DNA of 12,897 nucleotides from Acidobacteriota bacterium. GTDB taxonomy: Bacteria; Acidobacteriota; Vicinamibacteria; Vicinamibacterales; UBA2999. The stretch covers positions 1 through 12,897 of the forward strand of contig JADZBZ010000345.1 of assembly GCA_020851835.1 (NCBI GenBank), written 5' to 3'. Made by a program: the position numbers and the translations under genes. Below the pieces are notes generated by a model, which saw only the letters and a list, made by a program, of their open reading frames with translations, did not search any database and was not told the DNA's origin. Shown in pieces: positions 1 to 8,974 of this stretch. Positions within the stretch are counted from its first letter, which is position 1. The number at the start of each line of letters is the position of its first letter.

Positions 1-215
1 ACCAGCTCGCCGTTCGCCCGACCCGTGTAGAGCGCCTCGTCTTCCCGCAGCCAGCCGCGCGCGACCGTCCCCGTCGGCAGGTTACGCGACGAGCGGCCGT
101 CGGCGAAGAAGTCGCTGGCCGCGAACGCCTTGTACCGCGGACCGTTGTGCATGTCCTGGCGACACGCTGCCGCGCCGAGCGCGAGCAGCACGACGACGAA
201 AACCTCACGCCGCAA
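1..215 (-). CDS. actE: Alternative complex III subunit ActE (lipoprotein cytochrome c), 5' part only
   Basis: Partial: the left window edge cuts the gene after 71 codons. The product should be the monoheme cytochrome c subunit of alternative complex III, a quinol-oxidising membrane complex; the heme motif lies outside the window. Seen: a TTG start with a GGGAG ribosome site 9 nt upstream, overlapping the end of actD by 11 nt. The N terminus has two arginines, a hydrophobic stretch (VFVVVLLALGAAAC) and a lipobox-like AAA-C, then CRQDMHNGPRYK and FFADGRSSRNLPTGTVARG. The latter two blocks are characteristic of ActE: the mature lipoprotein starts at the Cys and carries a DFFADGRS segment. No other start fits the signal peptide. 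Position right after actD matches the usual actABCDE order. The family call is firm; the TTG start is likely rather than certain. Confidence 0.87.
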   Translation of the reverse strand, partial: MRREVFVVVLLALGAAACRQDMHNGPRYKAFAASDFFADGRSSRNLPTGTVARGWLREDEALYTGRANGEL

Positions 216-756
216 CGTCGTACACTCCCTTCGCGCCCTGCCCCTCGAGGAACCGCGTGGTCTCGGCCTTGTCGAAGCGGGGATCGGCGGACTCAATCAC
301 CAGGAAGAACTTGTCGGAGCTGGCCAGCGAGAACCGCTCCACGTTGAACACCGGGTGGTAGGGCTGCGGCAGGCCGTTGAGCAGGAACATGCCGACCGCC
401 GCGGCCAGCGAGGAAAACAGAATCGTGAGCTCGAAGGACGGCACGACAAACGCCGTCCACGTCGCGTACGGCCGGCCACCGACGTTCATCGGGTAGTCGA
501 CCGCCGACATCCAGTACTGCATGGCGAACCCGGTTGCCAGGCCGGCGAGCCCGCCCGCCAGGATGATGCGCGACAGCTTCGTCCGCTTCCGGTGAATGAT
601 GTCGTTGAGCTCCTCGATCGGGATCGGCGAGTAGGCCTCGAGCACCGAGTAGCCATGGGCTACCGCGTGCCGGGACGCTTCCACCAGCGCCTGCACCGAG
701 TCGTACTCGGCCATCACCCCGTAGAGCGGATTCTCGTGTTCAGCTGCGTGTGCCAT
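205..756 (-). CDS. actD: Alternative complex III subunit ActD (DUF3341 membrane protein)
   Basis: A 183-aa integral membrane protein of the DUF3341 family, the ActD subunit of alternative complex III. Residues 9-45 hold the family's cytoplasmic start (NPLYGVMAEYDS, then GYSVLEAYSPIPIEEL). Two membrane helices follow at about 61-81 and 103-127, separated by a loop with YPMNVGGRPYATW. The tail (about 130-183) contains the conserved PQPYHPVFNVERF block. ActD carries no cofactor in known complexes and packs against the NrfD-like subunits. The ATG lies 37 nt after the actC stop and has only a weak ribosome site, so translation probably depends on the upstream gene. Its TGA overlaps the TTG start of actE by 11 nt. 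Length and gene order agree with the family. Confidence 0.93.
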   Translation of the reverse strand: MAHAAEHENPLYGVMAEYDSVQALVEASRHAVAHGYSVLEAYSPIPIEELNDIIHRKRTKLSRIILAGGLAGLATGFAMQYWMSAVDYPMNVGGRPYATWTAFVVPSFELTILFSSLAAAVGMFLLNGLPQPYHPVFNVERFSLASSDKFFLVIESADPRFDKAETTRFLEGQGAKGVYDVAA

Positions 757-793
757 AGCACCAAACCATCTGCGTCATCTGCGGCCCCGGGGA

Positions 794-2190
794 TTAGTGT
801 CCGTGTTCTGCCTTGACCTTCGCCTGCGGCAGCAGCGTCCGCACCTCGAACATCGCAATCATCGGGAGGAACCTGATGAAGAGGAAGAACAGCGTGAGGA
901 ACAGGCCGATGGTGCCGAAGTAGGTCGCAAAGTCCCACCGGGTCGGCGTGTACATCCCCCACGACGAGGGGATGAAGTCGCGCGCGAGCGTCGTGACGAC
1001 GATGACGAAGCGCTCGAGCCACATGCCGAGGTTGATGACGAGGGCCATCACGAAGAGCAGTTTCGTGTTCTCGCGCACCCGGCGGAGCCAGAGCAGCTGC
1101 ACCAGCCCGATATTGATGCTGATGAGCATCCAGTACGACCAGGCGTAGGGCCCGAACATGCGGTTCCACATCATCGCCCGCTCGTAGAAACTGCCGCTGT
1201 ACCAGCCGAAGAACGCCTCCATGGTGTAACCGTAGCCCACCATCAGCCCCGTCGCCAGCATGACCTTGGCCATGTTGTCGATGTGGCGCATCGTGATCAG
1301 GCCTTCCAGGTTGTAGGCGGCACGGATGGGAATGGCCAAGGTGAGCACCATCGCGAAGCCCGAGTAGATGGCGCCGGCCACGAAATAGGGCGGGAAGATC
1401 GTGGCGTGCCAGCCCGGCATCACCGACACGGCGAAGTCGAAGCTCACCACCGTGTGGACCGAGAGCACCAGGGGCGTCGACAGGCCCGCGAGAATGAGCG
1501 ATGCCACCTCGTAGCGGTGCCAGTGCCGCGCCGAGCCGCGCCACCCGAGCGACAGCATGCCGAAGATGCGCTTCTTGAACAGCGACGCCGCCCGGTCGCG
1601 CATCGTTGCCAGGTCGGGGACCAGGCCCACGTACCAGAACACGATCGACACCGTCGCGTACGTCGAGACGGCGAACACGTCCCAGATGAGCGGACTGCGG
1701 AACTGCGGCCACAGGGCCATCGTGTTCGGGTACGGGAAGAGCCAGTAGGCGGCAAGCCACGGCCGGCCCGTGTGGAACACCGGAAAGATCGCCGCACACG
1801 CCACCGCGAAGATGGTCATGGCCTCGGCGAACCGGCTGATGGACATGCGCCACTGCTGCCTGAAGAGCATCAGAATCGCCGAGATGAGCGTGCCGGCGTG
1901 GCCGATGCCGATCCACCAGACGAAATTCACGATCGGAAAGGCCCAGCCGACCGGGATATTGGTGCCCCAGATACCGATGCCCTTCAGCACCAGGTAGCCC
2001 AGCGACACCTGCAGCAGCATCAGGAGCGACAAGCCGATGAGGAAGCCGAAGACCCAGCCGAGCGGCGTGCGCCTCGCCAGCGGGATCTGGGCAACCGATT
2101 CGGTGACCGTCTCGAAGTCGTGCCCCGGTGCGATGACCGGGACGTCGAGGACCGCCGTGGACGTAGCCTGTGCGTGGACGTTGTTCGCCA

Positions 2191-2191
<1 letters not shown>
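794..2191 (-). CDS. actC: Alternative complex III subunit ActC (NrfD/PsrC-type quinol-oxidising membrane subunit)
   Basis: A 465-aa polytopic protein of the NrfD/PsrC family. In alternative complex III, ActC holds the quinol site and a putative proton path, passing electrons to the Fe-S domain of ActB. Seen: a soluble N terminus (1-40), then about ten hydrophobic helices from residue 45 to 445. Family landmarks are VNFVWWIGIGHAGTLISA (about 88-105), FHTGRPWLAAYWLFPYPN (139-156), HTVVSFDFAVSVMPGWH (246-262) and NLGMWLERFVIV (387-398). The ATG shares one base with the actB stop (TGATG), which points to translational coupling. ActF is its paralogue, but position directly after actB and before actD identifies this copy as ActC. 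Full length, no disruptions seen. Confidence 0.95.
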
Positions 2192-5253
<3,062 letters not shown>

Positions 5254-5264
5254 CGCCGGGCCGC

Positions 5265-5921
5265 CTAGCGGTGGCACACCGAGCAGCTGGTCAAGTGCTC
5301 GACACCAGCGATGTTGTATTCCTGCGCGAGCTGCGGGCCGAGGACGGCCTGCGCCACCGCCGGCTGATAGCCCATCGTCGTGATCTGATCGCGCGGGCGC
5401 AGATAGCGGGTGGGGTCGCGGTGGCAATCGAGACACCACTCCATCTGCAGCGACGACTTCTGGAACATCAACGGCATGCGATCGACGCGGCCGTGACAGG
5501 TTTCGCACCCGACGCCCTGCTTCACGTGGATGCTGTGGTTGAAGTAGACGAAGTCGGGCAGGTCGTGGACGCGGATCCACTGGAGGGGCTTGTCCTCTCG
5601 GAAACTGGCGCGCACCGGTTCCAGATAGGGGCTGGTGGACCAGATCTGCGAGTGGCAGTTGATGCACGTCTTGGTGGGCGGGATTCCGGCCGAGGCGGCA
5701 ACTTCCACCGAGGTGTGGCAGTAGCGGCAGTCGATGCCGATGCCGCCTACGTGGTGCTGGTGGCTGAACTGCACCGGCTGCTCGATGAACTGGTTGGCCG
5801 AGGTGACGAAGTCGGACCGCTGGAGGGTGAGAACCATCCACACCAGGCTGGCCACGACGAACAATCCGGCGATGATGCTGCCCCGCGACCAGTAGTTGGC
5901 GCTCTTCGAGAATACCTGCAT
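5265..5921 (-). CDS. actA: Alternative complex III subunit ActA (pentaheme cytochrome c)
   Basis: A 218-aa membrane-anchored pentaheme cytochrome, first gene of the alternative complex III operon. Five CxxCH heme motifs are visible at C65-H69, C86-H90, C139-H143, C163-H167 and C213-H217; the last lies one residue before the stop, as is usual for ActA. Residues about 14-33 form a single N-terminal membrane helix. Histidine-rich segments (QFSHQHHVGG at 51-60, FNHSIHV at 127-133) can supply distal heme ligands. In the complex the hemes form an electron wire out to the monoheme ActE and then to terminal oxidase carriers. The ATG has GGGGAG 12 nt upstream. A putative promoter lies in the 222-nt gap before it. 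Maturation needs the cytochrome c (Ccm-type) machinery, not present in this window. Confidence 0.95.
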   Translation of the reverse strand: MQVFSKSANYWSRGSIIAGLFVVASLVWMVLTLQRSDFVTSANQFIEQPVQFSHQHHVGGIGIDCRYCHTSVEVAASAGIPPTKTCINCHSQIWSTSPYLEPVRASFREDKPLQWIRVHDLPDFVYFNHSIHVKQGVGCETCHGRVDRMPLMFQKSSLQMEWCLDCHRDPTRYLRPRDQITTMGYQPAVAQAVLGPQLAQEYNIAGVEHLTSCSVCHR

Positions 5922-5957
5922 GTCCGCTATACACTCCCCGCACAGGAAAACCGCAGC

Positions 5958-5963
5958 ACTCTA
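5958..5963 (-). promoter_or_regulatory. Putative -10 element of the act operon
   Basis: TAGAGT on the minus strand, 36 nt before the actA ATG, leaving a 5' leader of about 30 nt that contains the GGGGAG ribosome site. It matches the sigma-70 -10 consensus at four of six positions. The same hexamer occurs upstream of the zinc-ribbon gene and of tRNA-Ser. No good TTGACA is found 16-18 nt upstream; that place is taken by an inverted repeat. Inferred, not proven. Confidence 0.35.
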
Positions 5964-5980
5964 CCGCACTTTGGGCCCTT

Positions 5981-5999
5981 CTTGGCCCCCGTGGCCAAG
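5981..5999. repeat. Perfect 7-bp inverted repeat at the -35 position of the act operon
   Basis: CTTGGCC and GGCCAAG arms separated by 5 nt (cccgt). On the minus strand it sits 17-35 nt upstream of the TAGAGT hexamer, where a -35 box or an operator would lie. No T-run follows on either strand, so it does not look like an intrinsic terminator. It could be a binding site for a dimeric regulator; this is inference from symmetry and position. Confidence 0.4.
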
Positions 6000-6143
6000 C
6001 CAGGATCAACCCGGATCATTCACGAGCCCGTGGAGTTCAGCGCAGGCAGAAACGCCTCCGAATGGCACATGGGTCTGTCGAAAGCCACGTCGCCACACGA
6101 AGGCGTGCTTTTGGACGAATGACGTTACCACAAACCGTTCTCT

Positions 6144-8198
6144 TTAATGGTTGAGCTGGACCTGAGCCGTGGGCTTCTGCGCATCCTCGGGCGTGTCACC
6201 CGGACGCGTTTCCCACTGGTAGGTTCGGCCGTGCACCCACTTCTCGAACCACTCCATCTCGATTTGCAGCTTGAAGAGCCGATGGCTGAGTTCGGTCCAG
6301 CCGTGCCCCTCGCGCGGGGCCACGTACAGGTGCGTCGGCACGCCGTTGCTGCGCAGGGCGCGGAACATCTCGACCGACTGCGGCATCGGCACGCGCGGAT
6401 CCTCTTCGCCGACCAGGAACAGCGTGGGTGTCTTCACGCGCGCGACGTCCTTGAGCGGAGAGTGATTCCAGTACACGTCGATCGGCGCGTCGGCTCCCCA
6501 CGGCGTGCCGCCGAACCACGGCGTGCGGAACTCGCGGTTGTCCGACTGCGCGTACATCGAGATCCAGTTCGCTGCGCCCGCGCCACTGCTCGCCGCCTTG
6601 AAGCGATCGGTGAAGGTGATGATCTTGTTCGTCATGTGGCCGCCGGCGCTCCATCCCATCTTTACGAGCTTGTCCGCGTCGGCAACGCCTTTCGCGATCG
6701 CCGCGTCGGTGCCCGCCAGCACGTCGAGATGCGCCTGCTTGAAGTACCCCTTCGACATCTCCCGCAGGAACGCGTCGCCGTAACCGGTGCTGCCGCGGTA
6801 GTTCGGCTTGAGCACCGCATAGCCTTTGCCCGCATACACTTGCGCGTCGTGCCCGAAGGCGAACTGGTCCGACGACGCGGGTCCGCCGTGCGTGGCGACG
6901 ATGAGGGGATAACGCTGGCCGGCCCGGTACCCGACCGGGTAGTACAGCAGGCCTTCAACGGTCTGCCCATCGGCGCCCTTCCACGTAAGGCGTTCCTGGC
7001 GCGCGATCTGGAAACGCGACGACAGATCCGCGAATACCCGCGTCACGCGCGTGAGCGCGCCCGAAACATCGGCCACGTGCACCTCGCCCGGATAGTCGGG
7101 CGACTGGCGCACGAACACGAACCGATCCGATCGCTCCGCGTAGCGCCACTGGGCGAGGCTGTGCTCGCCCTCGGTCAGCGCCCTCGCCGTGCGCGAGGCG
7201 GGATCGAGGCGGAAGATCTCGTCGTGTACGCCGAGGTTGGCCACGAAGTAGATGGCCCGCCCGTCACGGGACCACTCGGCGCTCGAGACGTCGAAGGCGG
7301 CCTCGGGCGGCGTCACCAGCCGTGGACGGCCGCCGGCCATGGGCAGCACGAACACCTTGCCGTTGTGATACCCCTCCATGTCCTCGCTCGCGCCGGCGCG
7401 GAACAGCACCTGCGTGTTGTCGGGCGAGACGTCGAGGCTGCCTTCGCTCACGCGGTTCTGCGAGGTGAGCTGCCGCAGGTTCGCGCCGTCAGCGTCCAGG
7501 GTCCAGATTTCCGCCAGATGCGAGAACTCGAGCAGGGGCGACGGCGCCCTCGACACGACGAACCGCGAACCGTCCGGTGACACGGCGTACTGCACGATCG
7601 AATAGTCGCCGTCGGTCAGACGCGTGGTCTTCCCCTTCCTGTCGACGCTCCACAGGTGCCGCTGTGTGAAGTTCGTCTCCTCGAACGCATACACATCGTC
7701 CTGCAGGCGAGCCTTCTTCCGCGCCTCGGGCGACGGGGCGTCGGAGGCCAGGAAATAGAGGCACGATCCGTCGGGCGACCAGGCGATTGATTCGGGCGCC
7801 GTCGGATGGTCGGTGAGCTTGCGCGCCTCGCCTCCGGACAGGTGCAGCAGGTACACCTGGTTCTGCGTGTCGGGCTCGCGGCGCGCCAGAAACGCCACGG
7901 CACCGCCGTCGGGTGACCATCGCGGGCTCGACTCGCCGCGCTCGCCGAAGGTGAGTTGCGCCTGGCCGGTCCCGTCTACGCCGATGCGGTAGACGTGGCC
8001 GATGCGCCGATTCGCCTTCCAGTCGGGTTTGTCCATCACGAAGAGCACCTGGGACCCGTCCGGCGACAACTGGGGATCCTGGAGGCCCGGCAGCGACATC
8101 GCGTCCACGAAGGTGAGCGGTCGCGGCTGTGCCACCGCGGCCGCGGCCAGCAGGATCCCCAGTGTCAGAAATAGGCCGACCCGACCGTAACCGCGCAT
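6144..8198 (-). CDS. Secreted S9-family serine peptidase (prolyl oligopeptidase / acylaminoacyl-peptidase type)
   Basis: A 684-aa peptidase with a signal peptide (residues 1-23, hydrophobic core LFLTLGILLAAA, cleavage after AVA). Residues about 30-420 form a TolB/PD40-type beta-propeller; repeated SPDG blocks are visible (LSPDGSQVLFV, WSPDGGAVAFLA, WSPDGSCLYFLA, VSPDGSRFVV, WSRDGRAIYFVA). Residues about 450-670 are the alpha/beta hydrolase domain with the triad Ser517 (GWSAGG), Asp600 (EEDPRVP) and His632 (REGHGW). The oxyanion segment HGGPASSDQF and the YRGSTGYGDAF block are typical of S9C enzymes. It should cleave short peptides outside the cytoplasm. The ATG at 8198 has an excellent AAGGAG 6 nt upstream; the frame is open to 8600 but that part lacks a signal and is non-coding. 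No operon partner is evident; it stands alone between the act operon and a divergent pair. Confidence 0.93.
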   Translation of the reverse strand: MRGYGRVGLFLTLGILLAAAAVAQPRPLTFVDAMSLPGLQDPQLSPDGSQVLFVMDKPDWKANRRIGHVYRIGVDGTGQAQLTFGERGESSPRWSPDGGAVAFLARREPDTQNQVYLLHLSGGEARKLTDHPTAPESIAWSPDGSCLYFLASDAPSPEARKKARLQDDVYAFEETNFTQRHLWSVDRKGKTTRLTDGDYSIVQYAVSPDGSRFVVSRAPSPLLEFSHLAEIWTLDADGANLRQLTSQNRVSEGSLDVSPDNTQVLFRAGASEDMEGYHNGKVFVLPMAGGRPRLVTPPEAAFDVSSAEWSRDGRAIYFVANLGVHDEIFRLDPASRTARALTEGEHSLAQWRYAERSDRFVFVRQSPDYPGEVHVADVSGALTRVTRVFADLSSRFQIARQERLTWKGADGQTVEGLLYYPVGYRAGQRYPLIVATHGGPASSDQFAFGHDAQVYAGKGYAVLKPNYRGSTGYGDAFLREMSKGYFKQAHLDVLAGTDAAIAKGVADADKLVKMGWSAGGHMTNKIITFTDRFKAASSGAGAANWISMYAQSDNREFRTPWFGGTPWGADAPIDVYWNHSPLKDVARVKTPTLFLVGEEDPRVPMPQSVEMFRALRSNGVPTHLYVAPREGHGWTELSHRLFKLQIEMEWFEKWVHGRTYQWETRPGDTPEDAQKPTAQVQLNH

Positions 8199-8363
8199 TC
8201 GATTGCTCCTTCGTGCCGCAGGACGTCCCCAGCCATCTCTCCAAGAGAGTCGACTTGACAAACTCATGCTGCTGGTCGCATAACGGTCGTGCCGACCGAC
8301 TGTGGGGCAGCAGCCTCCGGCAGTTTCCCCTCGTTGCAGCCCCTTCCGCCACTGGTTCTTTGC

Positions 8364-8369
8364 TAGAGT
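8364..8369 (+). promoter_or_regulatory. Putative -10 element upstream of the zinc-ribbon gene
   Basis: TAGAGT, part of the 11-base string GCTAGAGTCTG that also occurs on the minus strand upstream of tRNA-Ser. Transcription would start near 8376-8377, leaving about 80 nt before the GTG of the zinc-ribbon gene. The first ATG of the transcript (8377) would lie at its very 5' end. No clear -35 is seen. Confidence 0.3.
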
Positions 8370-8376
8370 CTGCCCC

Positions 8377-8448
8377 ATGAAGCGACTCACGCGGAGCAAA
8401 TTTCCTGGTGCCGCAGTCGGAGATAGAGACGATGCATCACAAAGGTGA
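8377..8448 (+). CDS. Possible 23-residue leader ORF (leaderless), unrecognised
   Basis: ATG at 8377, seven bases after a TAGAGT hexamer, stop TGA at 8446-8448, eight bases before the GTG of the zinc-ribbon gene. It would encode MKRLTRSKFPGAAVGDRDD followed by ASQR. It matches no family I know, and its codon use is not as G/C-ending as that of neighbouring genes (AAA, TTT, CCT, GGT, GGA, GAT, AGA, GAT, GCA, TCA), which argues against long-term selection as a protein. It may be a short leader peptide that couples translation to the next gene, or chance. Confidence 0.2.
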   Translation: MKRLTRSKFPGAAVGDRDDASQR

Positions 8449-8455
8449 CGCGTAG

Positions 8456-8941
8456 GTGAGCGACCGGAAGTACCGGCAACGCGGCTATCAGAGCGAAGAA
8501 CGCCCGCCGCGGCCCGCGCCCGCCGGGCCCAGACCCGAACGCGAACCGGGTGCGCCGGCCGGCGCCCGCCGTATCTCGTCGGAGGGCGCGAAGAACCCAC
8601 GCATGATGGGCTACCGCGAGGTGGCCCGCTGCGCCCGCTGCGGCACCGTCGTCAATCCCCAGATCCTCTCGACGAGCACCTGCCCGAAGTGTCAGCAGGC
8701 GCTGCGCTCCTGCGTGCAGTGCACGAACTTCGACCCCGCCGCCCGCTTCGAGTGTGCCAGGCCGCTCACCGCGCGCGTCTCGCCCAAGGACGTGACCAAC
8801 GACTGCGCGTTTTTCGAGGCGCGCACCGGTTGGGAACGCGAGACCAGCGCCGCCGGCGGCCCGGCGCCTCAGGGCGGCGCGCAGGCAGGAGCGCCGGCCT
8901 CCTCCGCGCGCAAGGCCTTCGACGACCTTTTCAAGTTCTGA
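8456..8941 (+). CDS. Conserved hypothetical protein with two zinc-ribbon-like cysteine clusters
   Basis: A 161-aa protein without a recognised named family. Residues 1-50 are disordered-looking and rich in Arg, Pro, Gly and Ala. The core (52-120) has eight cysteines: C59xxC62 paired with C76xxC79, a classic zinc ribbon, then C86xxC89 with C100 and C117, probably a second metal site. Residues 121-150 are again low complexity, and the protein ends in ARKAFDDLFKF, a hydrophobic/acidic tail that may be a docking motif. No signal peptide, so cytoplasmic. The GTG start is fixed by a TAG directly before it and has AAGGTG about 9 nt upstream. It lies 33 nt ahead of the selenoprotein gene on the same strand, but that gene has its own -10 box. 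The function cannot be named; RNA or protein binding is a guess. Confidence 0.8.
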   Translation: MSDRKYRQRGYQSEERPPRPAPAGPRPEREPGAPAGARRISSEGAKNPRMMGYREVARCARCGTVVNPQILSTSTCPKCQQALRSCVQCTNFDPAARFECARPLTARVSPKDVTNDCAFFEARTGWERETSAAGGPAPQGGAQAGAPASSARKAFDDLFKF

Positions 8942-8962
8942 GCCGGCCGTACGTGAGCGGCC

Positions 8963-8968
8963 TATAAT
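8963..8968 (+). promoter_or_regulatory. Consensus -10 box (TATAAT) of the selenoprotein gene, leaderless arrangement
   Basis: A perfect TATAAT in GC-rich DNA, with only six bases (cgacag) between it and the ATG at 8975. With a normal -10 to start-site distance, transcription begins at or next to the A of the ATG. No Shine-Dalgarno is present in the 33-nt gap. The -35 position (gagccg and neighbours) is poor. This fits the -10-next-to-start pattern known for leaderless genes in many bacteria. Confidence 0.6.
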
Positions 8969-8974
8969 CGACAG

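Larger units (their letters stand above)
5922..6143. other. Intergenic region between the S9 peptidase and actA
   Basis: A 222-nt non-coding gap. It must hold the 3' end of the peptidase transcript and the promoter of the act operon, both on the minus strand. It contains a TAGAGT hexamer, an inverted repeat and a weak bulged hairpin at 6081-6111. The frame of actB runs open through most of it, but with no family similarity and with actA lying between, so I treat it as non-coding. Confidence 0.7.
8199..8455. promoter_or_regulatory. Divergent intergenic region between the S9 peptidase and the zinc-ribbon gene
   Basis: A 257-nt region that must hold promoters for both directions. Visible elements are CTCTC-caa-GAGAG (8237-8249), the 8-bp palindrome AGTCGACT (8248-8255), a TTGACA on the plus strand (8255-8260), CGGTCG-tgc-CGACCG (8284-8298) and a TAGAGT hexamer (8364-8369) followed by a 23-codon open frame. 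On the minus strand TTGTCA (8260-8255) is a possible -35 for the peptidase but its -10 is poor. Which elements are used cannot be decided by eye. Confidence 0.5.

Noticed and set aside
5254..6009. Upstream extension of the actB frame
   Set aside because: It overlaps actA, whose five heme motifs are clear in another frame, and the extended part has no ActB similarity.
6081..6112. Hairpin AAAGC...CGCC/GGCG...GCTTT after the S9 peptidase, as a terminator
   Set aside because: The stem is broken by an unequal internal loop and the T-run lies on the plus strand, where no gene ends; on the minus strand it is too weak to claim.
8255..8284. Plus-strand promoter TTGACA - 18 nt - CATAAC
   Set aside because: The -35 is perfect but the -10 matches only four of six positions, and the TAGAGT element closer to the gene is at least as likely.
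8199..8600. Upstream extension of the S9 peptidase frame
   Set aside because: A signal peptide with an AAGGAG site begins at 8198; the extension shows no domain and runs into the divergent zinc-ribbon gene.
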